In this document: piece by piece, positions 50,032-58,555 of the stretch
Numbering within the stretch: position 1 is the stretch's first letter
How the letters are laid out: every line of letters starts with the position of its first letter
Assembly: GCA_016719945.1 (NCBI GenBank)
Contig: JADJYE010000041.1
Span: 186,001 to 250,000, forward strand
DNA length: 64,000 nucleotides
Direction: 5' to 3'
Source: Polyangiaceae bacterium
GTDB taxonomy: Bacteria; Myxococcota_A; Polyangia; Polyangiales; Polyangiaceae
Made by a program: the position numbers and the translations under genes
The notes under the pieces: generated by a model
Databases searched by the model: none
The model's input: only the letters and a program-made list of their open reading frames with translations
What the model was told of the DNA's origin: nothing

Positions 50032-50567
50032 GTGCTCCTCCTCTGATCCGTGAGCCAGTCCCTGAGCTCCGCGCGGGCGCGGCTGAGGCGTACGCCGACG
50101 TTGTTCGCCGTGAGCCCGAGCACCTCGCCGATCTCCGCGTGAGAGAGTCCCTCGAGCGCGAGGGTCAAGACCGCGCGGGCCCCCGGGGGCATGGCCCGAA
50201 TCCCCCGCCACAGGCCCTCGCGACGGCGGGCGTCCCCGAGGGTCTCCTCGGGGCTGCCCACGCCCGGCTCCTCGGGGTCGAGGGCCTCTGTGGCGAGGTG
50301 CTTGCGTCGCTCCACGAAGGTGAGCCCGCGGTTGTGAGCGACCCGAAACACGAACGTTCGCTCCGTGCAGTCCCCGCGGAACGAGGGGAGCGCGCGCCAG
50401 ACGCCGAGCGCGATCTCCTGCAGCAGGTCCTCGGTCTCGTCGGTTCGGGCTGCGTAGGCGCGCGCGACGCGCCGCAGCCCCGCGCCGTGACGACCCATGA
50501 GCTCCGCGAAACGGGTGCGCAGCTCGGCGTCTTCGGCCATCGTCATCTCGCGAGTCAGCGCGGACAT
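50028..50567 (-). CDS. RNA polymerase ECF-type sigma factor
   Basis: 179 residues. Region 2 (DETEDLLQEIALGVWRALPSFRGD, TFVFRVAHNRGL) and region 4 (MPPGARAVLTLALEGLSHAEIGEVLGLTANNVGVRLSRARAELR) are both clear, with no region 3, as in ECF sigma factors. An earlier start at 50567 or an internal ATG at 50540 are both possible. It is followed at once by a membrane protein that may regulate it. Confidence 0.93.
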   Translation of the reverse strand: MSALTREMTMAEDAELRTRFAELMGRHGAGLRRVARAYAARTDETEDLLQEIALGVWRALPSFRGDCTERTFVFRVAHNRGLTFVERRKHLATEALDPEEPGVGSPEETLGDARRREGLWRGIRAMPPGARAVLTLALEGLSHAEIGEVLGLTANNVGVRLSRARAELRDWLTDQRRST

Positions 50568-50657
50568 ACCCCGGTAGTCCCGCGCCCGCCGAAAACCTTA
50601 CACCGGTCGCCCTCGGCTGCGGGCGAGCTCACGCGCTGGTGGTGTGGGACACAGCCC

Positions 50658-51575
50658 TCACCGAAGCGCCGGCTTGGGGTCAGGCGCCTCCATCCCCGGC
50701 GCGGGTGCCGGCGCCCTGCGGTTCACCAGGAACCCGAACGCCGCGGCCGTGAAGAACATGATGCCGCTGTAGACCGCCGGAGGGATCGCCATCACGGTGC
50801 TCTTCAGCAGCGTCGTCGCGACCGCGATCGCGAGCGTGCCATTGTGGATGCCGATCTCCATGCCGATCGCGATGGCCTGCTTCTCCGGGACCCGCGCCGC
50901 CCGAGGCACGAAGTAGCCGATGCCCATGCTGGCGAGGTTGAAGACGAGGCAAGGGGCGACGACCAGCGCGAAGAGCGAGGCGTCGTCGGTGCGTTCCTTG
51001 TTCATCGCGCCCACGACGACGATGATGAAGACGACCAGGACCAGCACCACCGCCGAGAGGACCTTGACCGGCTTGGTCAGCGCGACGGCGAGGGCCGGGC
51101 GGACCGCGCGGACGATCATCCCGAGCACGACCGGCACCAGCACGATCGCGAAGACCTGCGAGACCTTGGCGAACTGCAGCGGGACTCGCTCGGAAGAGTC
51201 GAGGAAGCTCCACATCGCCAGCTCGACGATGAAGGGCAGCGTAAACACGCTGAGCACGCTGTTCACCGCTGTCAGCGTCACGTTGAGCGCGACGTCGCCC
51301 CGCGCGAGGTGGCTGTACAGGTTGGCGGTCGCGCCGCCGGGCGAGGCCGCGAGCAGCATGAGCCCCACCGCCAGCTCGGGCGGCAGAGAGAAGAGCTTCG
51401 CCACGCCGTAGCAGACTGCGGGCAAGAGCAGCATCTGACACGCCAAGCCGACGAGGACCGCTCGCGGGTAGACGACCACTCGCTTGAAGTCCTGCACCGT
51501 GAGGCTGAGCCCGAGCCCGAGCATCACGATGCCCAGCGCGATCGGCAGGAACACGGTCGTCAAGGTGCCGCCCAC
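50658..51575 (-). CDS. Bile acid:sodium symporter (BASS/SBF) family transporter
   Basis: 305 residues with about nine to ten membrane helices. Family features: MLGLGLSLTVQDFKRV, LLAASPGGATANLYSHLARGDVALN (sodium-site crossover) and IGMEIGIHNGTLAIAVA (second crossover). BASS proteins import organic anions with sodium; the substrate is not predictable here. No linked metabolic gene. Confidence 0.9.
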   Translation of the reverse strand: MGGTLTTVFLPIALGIVMLGLGLSLTVQDFKRVVVYPRAVLVGLACQMLLLPAVCYGVAKLFSLPPELAVGLMLLAASPGGATANLYSHLARGDVALNVTLTAVNSVLSVFTLPFIVELAMWSFLDSSERVPLQFAKVSQVFAIVLVPVVLGMIVRAVRPALAVALTKPVKVLSAVVLVLVVFIIVVVGAMNKERTDDASLFALVVAPCLVFNLASMGIGYFVPRAARVPEKQAIAIGMEIGIHNGTLAIAVATTLLKSTVMAIPPAVYSGIMFFTAAAFGFLVNRRAPAPAPGMEAPDPKPALR

Positions 51576-51685
51576 GGCCCGAACCTAAGGCGCGGTTCGC
51601 CGGCGTCGACGTGACGTTGGGGACAGTTTCGGTCGTGAGGGTTACGCGGCGACGCTCCACGGCTCGCGCAGCGACCGCCCCGCGC

Positions 51686-52393
51686 TCAGAGCGCGCCGGC
51701 GCCCAGCCGCTCGCACAGGTACGCCGAGCGAAGGTCGGCGCAGTCGTGGTCGTGCCACTTCGCCTCGGCGTCCATGAACATGCAGTGCTCGATGCCGGGG
51801 TAGTTCGGCTCGCCCATCTGCCAGTTCTCGTACGAGAACGGGGTTCCATCGGGCCAAGCCCACGCTCCGCCGAGATCGTCCGCGCCGATCCACGTGTTGC
51901 CTGTGACGAGCGGGGCGACGAAGGCGTTCTCGGCCGCGTCGCCCATCGAGGCGAGCTGCCCGAGTCCGGGAGCACCGCCCCACGCTTGGCAGTTGGCCTC
52001 GGCGCTGGATTGGTTCAGTGAGGCCACGAAGACGCGGTAGCAATGGCCCGACGTGGGGTCCTTGGACGCGTCGGGCTCACAGTCGATCGTGCAGCTGGTG
52101 CACCCATCGTCCGCCACGGCGTTCTGATCGTCGCACTCCTCGATGCCGTCGATCGAGCCGTCCCCGCACGAGGGCCCCGCGCCCTCGCCGCCGTCCGCGC
52201 CGGCCCCGCTGCCCCCCGTGTCGCCGCCGCCGCTGGACGGAGGCGAGCCACCGCTCGCCTGCGAGCCGCCGCCGCCTTCCACCGTCACGTTGCCCCCGGA
52301 CGCGCCCGCGCCGTCGTCAGCCGTGATGGGGTCGGTCGTCGCGCAGCCGAAGGCCAGGAGCAGCACCAGCGGGCGCACGACTCGGGACCTCAT
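51686..52393 (-). CDS. C-type lectin-domain lipoprotein
   Basis: 235 residues. Signal ending AFGC, Gly/Ser linker, then a short myxobacterial Cys-rich repeat (CGDGSIDGIEECDDQN, DDGCTSC). The C-terminal about 120 residues are a C-type lectin domain: CYRVF, WIGADDLGGAWAWPDGTPFSY, ENWQMGEPN with the EPN motif tied to calcium-dependent mannose/glucose binding, CMFMDAEAKWHDHDC and YLCE. It probably sits on the outer surface and binds carbohydrate. Its upstream region is the poly-G tract. Confidence 0.9.
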   Translation of the reverse strand: MRSRVVRPLVLLLAFGCATTDPITADDGAGASGGNVTVEGGGGSQASGGSPPSSGGGDTGGSGAGADGGEGAGPSCGDGSIDGIEECDDQNAVADDGCTSCTIDCEPDASKDPTSGHCYRVFVASLNQSSAEANCQAWGGAPGLGQLASMGDAAENAFVAPLVTGNTWIGADDLGGAWAWPDGTPFSYENWQMGEPNYPGIEHCMFMDAEAKWHDHDCADLRSAYLCERLGAGAL

Positions 52394-52409
52394 GCCGCCA
52401 TCAGGGGCG

Positions 52410-52586
<177 letters not shown>

Positions 52587-52658
52587 CTGCACTAGCAGGT
52601 GAGGTCGACCGCCCAGCGGGCTTGCTCACGGCGGTCCCGTTGGGGCTGCGCGCAGCGC

Positions 52659-55600
52659 TCAGTCCCACCAGAGCGTCCAGCAGGGCAGCGCGACGAGCGA
52701 CTCTGCGTGCTTCCGCAGCGTGCCCGAGTGCTGCTCGACGATGTCCGGGCAAACGGCGTAGTGCTCGGCTGCCAACGCGAGCGCGGCCTTCCGGGTCACG
52801 GGCGGGCGAGCCACGACGAAGGTGAGCGTGGCTTGCTCGATCATGGCGAGCGTCGCGCCGAAGCGCGATTGCCAGCTCGCCAAGACCTCGACGAGCGCGT
52901 CGATGTCGTCGAAATGGTTCGCGCACCCGGCCCAGCCGAGCGCCGCGAGGGCGTCTGCGGGCCTGGGGCAGGCGACGAGCGCCAGGCGCCCTTCGAGCCT
53001 TCTCGTCGCAGGCTCGGCCGCGGGGCTGCGACGAGGCGCGCTCGCGGGAGCCATCTTCGGAGGCGACGCGTCGAACGGGCGGAGCAGGGCGAGCCCAAGC
53101 CCTTGCTCCTCCCTGGCGGCCACGATATCGGTCCAGCGCTCCTTCAAGAAGCGCTCCGCGGCCAGCGCGTCGGCGGGTCGCGCTCGCAGCGCGGCAGGCT
53201 CGATCTCGAGATCGTCCTCGAGCACCAGCGGCCACAGCCCGTGGTCCGCATGGGTCGCCGCGAGCGCGTGCGCGATGAACCCGGCCTCTTGCTCAGGACG
53301 GGCCGCCAGCCAGATCCCGGGCGGCGCTCCCGGGTGGCCTGGTAGCGCCCCGCGGGGGGTCAGCCATTCCCCCTCCGGTAGCTCGAGCCCGCCCACTCGC
53401 TCACGCTGTGAGGCCTCTGGGGACGCGGCCGCCCTGGTTGGAACGGCCCGCCCTCGCAGGCTCGCCAGCCGCGCGTCGTCAGGGAACGCGCGCGATCGTG
53501 CCTCGGGGGCGGGCGCTGGCTCGGGCAGCTCGGCGCGCCCAGCGAGCGCGGCGTCGACGAGCACGCCGCGTCGGTCGGCGAGCCCACCTGCGAGCCCTCC
53601 GCTCCGACGAAACGCCGCCTGAGCCCGGAGGCGCGCGAGCAGCACGGCGTCGCCCGCCGAGGCCGCGCGCAGGATCTCGCGGGCCAAGGTCGGGTCGTCG
53701 AACGCGGCGGCGAAGAGCGGCTCGAGGTCGACGATCGAGTCGAGGCCCAGGTCCACTCGCTTCGCCTCGTCTGCGGTGGCGAGCGCAAGGAAGCACGCGT
53801 CATCGACCAGCACAGCTCCGAGGTGGCGACCCCGCGCGACCAGCCCCTCGCCGAGCAGCGTGCGCAGCGCCTCCGAGAGCTCTCGCCGCCTCAGGTCCAG
53901 CCACACGAGCAAGTCCTCGGACTCGGGCCGCAGCTCCGCCCGCACGAGCTCGCCCCCAGCGAACGTGACGAGCACGGGGAGCGTGAGCGCGACGGTCGGC
54001 GCGGCGCGATCGATCACGAAGACTCGCGTCGGACCCGCACAGAAAAGCCCGCTGAGGGCGCACGCGAAGGGCGCGGCGCCGGCGGCGTCGCTGGGTGGGA
54101 TGGGGCGACTGGCCCGTGCTGGCCTCCGCCCCGACTCCCACTCGTTGTCGAAGGCGTGGTTGTCCGCGAGAGGATCACCCGCCATCGACAGCCCAGAGTG
54201 ACCATTGCGGTACGCCTCGTTTCCGCGCGGAGCGCAGGCGTCCCCGCGCACGTGGATCCCGAACTGCCGCGCTCCGGTCGCGTGATTGTCGAGCACCTCG
54301 GCGCGCCCCTCGACGAAGATCCCGTCGAGCGAGCCTCGCACGACGTTGCCCCTCACGACCGCGGCGTCGCGGGCCTTGCTGCCGACGACATGGACGCCGT
54401 AGTTGGCGGCGCCGAAGAGGTTGTGCTCGAGGAGCGCGGAGGCCCCACGGTCGACCGCGACACAAGACATCCGAGCGTACGGGATGGCCGTACCGATCAT
54501 GCGCGTGGTGCCTCCCGTCAGCTGCGCGCCGCATCCACCCGTGACCGAGATGGTCGAGTCGCGGACGCTGGCTCGCCCCCCCGTGACGCGCAGGCCGCTG
54601 TCCGCGATTTGATCGAGCCGGCAGCCGACCGCCGTGAGCTCGCCCGTCTCCTCGACCTCCATCGCGGTCACGCTGTGCGTGATCTGGCAGGCGGAGACCT
54701 CGACCGTCGCGCTGCCCGCGACGCGCAACGCGAGGTCACCGGCGACGATGAGGCTGTCCTCGAGCGCGAGCCTCGCGCTGTCTCGCGCAAAGATCCCCGT
54801 CTCGAGGGAGAGCAGCTCGCAGCCGGTGACGACCACCGCCGCGTCGTCGCGGGCCTCCACGCCGAGGGCACAGCCCTGCAGGCGCACGCCGTGCAGGTGG
54901 AGTGACGCTGCGCGGCTGACGCGGACGCCGACTCGACCCGCCGCTGGCTCATCGGGGCGGAGCGCCGAAATGGCGCACCCGCGGATCGCGGCGCGCCCGC
55001 CCACCACCTCGAGCGCTGCAGCTCCCACCGGCGCGACCAGCTCCACCTCTCCCGCGCCGTCGACGATCACGCCCCGGTCGATGTGGAGCGGCGCGTCGAG
55101 CTCGTATCGGCCGCGAGGCCACGCCACGACCACCCCCTCGCGCGCGTCCTCCAGGGTCTTTCGCAGCAGGCCTTCGTCACCGCGGGGCAGGGCCGAGGGG
55201 TCGGGCGCGGGCTCCTCCCGGGTCGGCGCCGAGTCTTCGCTCGGCGAGCCCTCACCCGCGCGCGCGCGCAGCACCTGCTCGTACCAGGTGTCGAAGGTGT
55301 GCTGCACCGGCGCGTCGTCGCGCATGAAATACAGGGGAGCGACGCCGTAGGGAGTCACCGCCCAGACGTGGTCGCGCTGCTCACCGCACACCACGAGCAC
55401 GGTCGACGTGCCCTCCTCGACCGCGAGCAGCCACGTCCCGCCTGGGGGCGGCGCCTCGAGGAACACATACTCCCCGGGACGGAGAGCCTCACGTGCCTCG
55501 GCGTCGCCGTACGGAAACCGGACGTCCAACGCCGGCGAGGCGGCGCGGGCTCGCTCCAGCGGCTCCAGCCCGAGCGCCCCTTCGCCCCACTCGACCAGCA

Positions 55601-55730
55601 CCGCTCGCAGGGTGGGAGGGAGCGCCGCGTCGAGCTCGACAGCGCTCATCTCGGCCTCTCCCGTGGGTCGGCGCTCCGCCCCGAGCGCGTCCAACAGCGA
55701 CGTGATGAGCTCGAGGTGCGGCGCTGTCAT
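52659..55730 (-). CDS. SUKH-like / beta-helix / DUF4253 multidomain protein
   Basis: 1023 residues from the ATG at 55730. The N-terminal about 160 residues resemble SMI1/KNR4 (SUKH) folds (LPPTLRAVLVEWGEGALG ... FDTWYEQVL). Residues about 190-480 are a right-handed beta helix of 20-25-residue rungs (AAVVVTGCELLSLETGIF, ASVRDSTISVTGGCGAQL). A middle SseB-like or unknown region follows. The last about 150 residues match DUF4253 (VLASWQSRFGATL, FVVARPP, AALALAAEHYAVCPD, LPCWTLWWD). SUKH and DUF4253 domains occur in toxin-immunity proteins, but no toxin gene is adjacent. No signal peptide, so probably cytoplasmic. Two bases after thiL's stop. Confidence 0.8.
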   Translation of the reverse strand: MTAPHLELITSLLDALGAERRPTGEAEMSAVELDAALPPTLRAVLVEWGEGALGLEPLERARAASPALDVRFPYGDAEAREALRPGEYVFLEAPPPGGTWLLAVEEGTSTVLVVCGEQRDHVWAVTPYGVAPLYFMRDDAPVQHTFDTWYEQVLRARAGEGSPSEDSAPTREEPAPDPSALPRGDEGLLRKTLEDAREGVVVAWPRGRYELDAPLHIDRGVIVDGAGEVELVAPVGAAALEVVGGRAAIRGCAISALRPDEPAAGRVGVRVSRAASLHLHGVRLQGCALGVEARDDAAVVVTGCELLSLETGIFARDSARLALEDSLIVAGDLALRVAGSATVEVSACQITHSVTAMEVEETGELTAVGCRLDQIADSGLRVTGGRASVRDSTISVTGGCGAQLTGGTTRMIGTAIPYARMSCVAVDRGASALLEHNLFGAANYGVHVVGSKARDAAVVRGNVVRGSLDGIFVEGRAEVLDNHATGARQFGIHVRGDACAPRGNEAYRNGHSGLSMAGDPLADNHAFDNEWESGRRPARASRPIPPSDAAGAAPFACALSGLFCAGPTRVFVIDRAAPTVALTLPVLVTFAGGELVRAELRPESEDLLVWLDLRRRELSEALRTLLGEGLVARGRHLGAVLVDDACFLALATADEAKRVDLGLDSIVDLEPLFAAAFDDPTLAREILRAASAGDAVLLARLRAQAAFRRSGGLAGGLADRRGVLVDAALAGRAELPEPAPAPEARSRAFPDDARLASLRGRAVPTRAAASPEASQRERVGGLELPEGEWLTPRGALPGHPGAPPGIWLAARPEQEAGFIAHALAATHADHGLWPLVLEDDLEIEPAALRARPADALAAERFLKERWTDIVAAREEQGLGLALLRPFDASPPKMAPASAPRRSPAAEPATRRLEGRLALVACPRPADALAALGWAGCANHFDDIDALVEVLASWQSRFGATLAMIEQATLTFVVARPPVTRKAALALAAEHYAVCPDIVEQHSGTLRKHAESLVALPCWTLWWD

Positions 55731-55732
55731 CG

Positions 55733-56734
55733 CTACCCGAAGTGATCGAACCCTGACGCCGCTACGGGGCGGGGCTTTCCCCCGCTCTCGAGCAGCAGCG
55801 CGTCGGGGCCGCGCGCCACGCAGCGACCGATCCTCGTGAAGCTCGGGAGGTTCGCGCCCTCCGGCGCCGCCGCGAGCAGCGCGTAGTCTTCTCCGCCGGT
55901 CAGCGCGATCTCGAGGGCATCTCGCTGGGCGAGCGCGCACAGGCGCTTCGAGGTGAGCGAGAGCACGCTCGCCTCGTCGAGCACGATCGTGATCCCGCTC
56001 TCGTCGGCGACGTGCGTGGCGTCGGCGCTGAGCCCGTCGGAGACATCGATCATCGCCGTCGCCCCGCCGCGCACGGCCTCCAGCCCCTCTTCGATGCGCG
56101 CCCGCGGTCGCCGGTAGGCCTCGAGCGCGCGGAGCGCGAGCGGATCATCGACCGCCTTGGTCGAGCCGGCAAGCCTGAGTCCGACGGCGGCGTACCCGAG
56201 CTCGCCCGAGACGTAGACGGCGTCCCCAGGGCGCGCACCGGACCTCAGCAGCGGGCGCTCGGCGACGCCGAGGACGCTCGTGGTGATAGAGATCTCTTCG
56301 CCGCGCGCGAGGTTTCCACCGACGATCGACGTGCGGGCGGCCTGCGCGGCGTCGCGCTGGCCGCGAACGATGGCGAAGAACTCCTCATCGGGCATGTTCG
56401 TGGGGAGGATCAGCGCGGAGACGATCCCCATCGGCTGGGCGCCCATGGCCGCCAGATCCGAGAGCGCCGCCATCGTGGCGCGAAAGCCCACGTCTTCGAG
56501 CGGCATCAGATCGCGTCGAAAGTGCGTCCCCTCGACGCTCGAGTCGACCGACCAGACGATGCGGGTGGGGAGCAGCACAGGCCCCAGCCGCGCGCTTGGG
56601 GGCTGCGGGCCGACCGGCGCCATGACCGCGCAGTCGTCCCCGAGCGCGACATCGAAGCCGGGGGCCGAGTCCCCGAACATCGCGCGAAGCATCCTGATCC
56701 GCGTGTGCTCGGTCGAGCGCCCTCCCGCGGTCAC
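55733..56734 (-). CDS. thiL: Thiamine-monophosphate kinase
   Basis: 333 residues from the GTG at 56734. Phosphorylates thiamine monophosphate to the diphosphate with ATP. Motifs: LGDDCAVMAP, VWSVDSSVEGTHFRRDLMPLEDVG, RATMAALSDLAAMGAQP, IVGGNLARGEE, IDVSDGLSADATH and ALTGGEDYALLAA. The start overlaps the TGA of the truncated sensor kinase (GTGA), tying it to the signalling genes upstream, an unusual setting for a vitamin gene. Confidence 0.95.
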   Translation of the reverse strand: MTAGGRSTEHTRIRMLRAMFGDSAPGFDVALGDDCAVMAPVGPQPPSARLGPVLLPTRIVWSVDSSVEGTHFRRDLMPLEDVGFRATMAALSDLAAMGAQPMGIVSALILPTNMPDEEFFAIVRGQRDAAQAARTSIVGGNLARGEEISITTSVLGVAERPLLRSGARPGDAVYVSGELGYAAVGLRLAGSTKAVDDPLALRALEAYRRPRARIEEGLEAVRGGATAMIDVSDGLSADATHVADESGITIVLDEASVLSLTSKRLCALAQRDALEIALTGGEDYALLAAAPEGANLPSFTRIGRCVARGPDALLLESGGKPRPVAASGFDHFG

Positions 56735-57761
56735 GGCGTGTCGGACCGCCTCTGCGTCGCCTGGCCCGTCGTCGTGACGGGGAGCCCCCCTTCGGGGTGA
56801 ATTTTACCGCGTTCTCGAGCAGGTTCACGAACACCTGGCGCAGCCGATCGGGGTCCGCGCGGAGCGCTGGCGTCGCGGGCTGGGTCGCGAGCGCGACCTT
56901 CACGCCCTTCTTTGCGGCGGCCGGGGCCATGGTCGAGATCGCGTCCTGGAGCACCGCCTCGATCGGCATCGAGATCGGGTGCATGCGCAGCGTCCCGCTC
57001 TCCAGCTTCGACAGATCGAGCAGGCTCAAGATCAGCCGCAACAGCTGATCGCCCTTCATCCGGATCGTCTGGACGAACTCGAGCTGCTCCTTCGTGAGCG
57101 GGCCGCACATCCCCTCGGCCAGCATCTCGCTGTAGCCGATGATCGAGGTCAGCGGCGTGCGAAGCTCGTGGGAGATCGTCGCGAGGAAGCTCGACTTCAG
57201 GTGGTCGAGCTCCTGCAGCCGGCTGAAGGCCTCCTCCAGCGCGGAGTTCTTCCTGAGCAGCTCCGCGTAGCTCTCCTCGATCGTCGCGAGGTGCATCTGC
57301 GCGGCGTAGCTGGCGCGCTGGCGAGCATGCAGGATCAGGTCGAGCGAGATCCGAAGGTGGTCGAGGTGAGCCCTCGCGGTCGCGGGGCGCATGCGGGGCG
57401 GCCGAGCCTCGCAGTCTTCTCGGTCGGACACGACGTAGGGTCCAACGGCGATGCGACCGATGGGGTCATGGTCGAACTCGACCAGCCCAAGGACGTAGGT
57501 CAGGCCCTCCGGTGCGCGCACCTCGGAGATCTCGTCTCCCTCGAGCGACACCGACGCGAACGCGTCCTGCGCGGAGCTCCCAGCGAGCTCTGCGCCGGAG
57601 GTCGAGCGGACCCAGACGCCGAGGCCACAGGTCTTTTCGAATGAGGCAACGAGCTCCCTCAGCGCGTCGGCAGGGAGCAGCTCCTCGAGGCGAGGCGCTT
57701 CGAACGTCGGCGGTAGGCTCTTGCGTTCGTTCGACCGAGCTGACCACGCCTCTCCGCTCAC
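56731..57761 (-). CDS. PocR-type sensor histidine kinase lacking most of the ATPase domain, frameshifted
   Basis: Starts at 57761, ATGA-overlapping the GTPase stop. PocR-like sensing domain (LEELLPADALRELVASFEKTCG ... about 20-115), coiled linker, HisKA (SFLATISHELRTPLTSIIGYSEML, phospho-His) and the N-box of the HATPase (LRQVFVNLLENAVKFTPKGG). After six G at 56785-56790 the given frame becomes Arg-rich and would run to 56385 through thiL. Adding one G gives GGLPVTTTGQ and a stop (56731) overlapping the thiL start, the sensible end. In both cases the G1/F/G2 boxes that bind ATP are absent, so it may be inactive, or need a partner for ATP. Confidence 0.7.
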
Positions 57762-58543
57762 CCGCGTCCTCCTTGGGTCCTCGGCCCCGTCGTGCTCGCC
57801 GCGGGCGGGCTGACGGAGCCGCGCGGCCCGACGAGCGCCTCGAACGAGCCCCCGAGCCGACGCTCGAGCAGCTCGCTGATGCCCGAGGGGGCGTTGAGCT
57901 GGCGGGCCGCGTCCGCGATGAGCCCGGCGCCGTCGACGCGCAGCTTCTGACCCAGGCCATGCACCTCGTCGACCGTCGACCAGGTGAGCTGAAGCAGGGC
58001 GAGGAAGGTCTCGAGCACGCCGACGCCGTCCTTCGCGATGGCGGTGAAGACGGGCTCCTTCCCGCGGCTCGCCATCTTGCGAAGCTCGTCGTCCGAGCGG
58101 ATCTCGGGGAGATCACGCTTGTTGAACTGGATGACGAGCGGCGTCTTCGCGATGTCGGTGCCGTTCGCCTTGAGGTTGTCCCTGAGGTCGATGAACGACG
58201 CGGCGTTGTGCTCGGTCTCCGAGAGGCGTGAGTCGGCGATCAGCGCCACGCCGTCCGCGCCCTGGAGCACGAGCTTGCGGGTCGAGGCGTGGATCGGCTG
58301 CCCGGGCACGGTGAACAGCTTGATCCTCAGGCGCACGTCGCCGCCCTGCGAGCGAAACGTCAGCGGCAGCAGGTCGAAGAATAAGGTGCGATCGTTCTTC
58401 GTCTCGAGCGTCATCAGACGCCCGCGCGCTTCCTTGCCCGCGCGCTCGTGGAGCGCGATGAGGTTGGTCGTCTTCCCGCTGAGCGCTGGTCCGTAATAGA
58501 CCAGCTTCAGCGTCACTTCCCGCGCCGCGAAGTCGAGTTGCAC
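57758..58543 (-). CDS. MglA-like small Ras-family GTPase
   Basis: 261 residues. P-loop GPALSGKTTN, switch region ending FTVPGQPIHAS (the MglA-type VPGQ in place of DxxGQ), and G4 NKRD. A roughly 55-residue Gly/Pro/Ser tail follows. MglA proteins set polarity for gliding and pili in Myxococcus; this paralogue is coupled to a sensor kinase (ATGA) and 12 bases from a dynamin-like GTPase, so its role may be membrane or signal linked instead. No MglB-type Roadblock partner is in the window. Confidence 0.92.
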   Translation of the reverse strand: MQLDFAAREVTLKLVYYGPALSGKTTNLIALHERAGKEARGRLMTLETKNDRTLFFDLLPLTFRSQGGDVRLRIKLFTVPGQPIHASTRKLVLQGADGVALIADSRLSETEHNAASFIDLRDNLKANGTDIAKTPLVIQFNKRDLPEIRSDDELRKMASRGKEPVFTAIAKDGVGVLETFLALLQLTWSTVDEVHGLGQKLRVDGAGLIADAARQLNAPSGISELLERRLGGSFEALVGPRGSVSPPAASTTGPRTQGGRG

Positions 58544-58555
58544 CGACTCTCGAGG

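Noticed and set aside
50658..51975. Longer open frame antisense-shifted across the BASS gene
   Set aside because: The 305-residue BASS protein has clear helices and motifs; the other frame has none.
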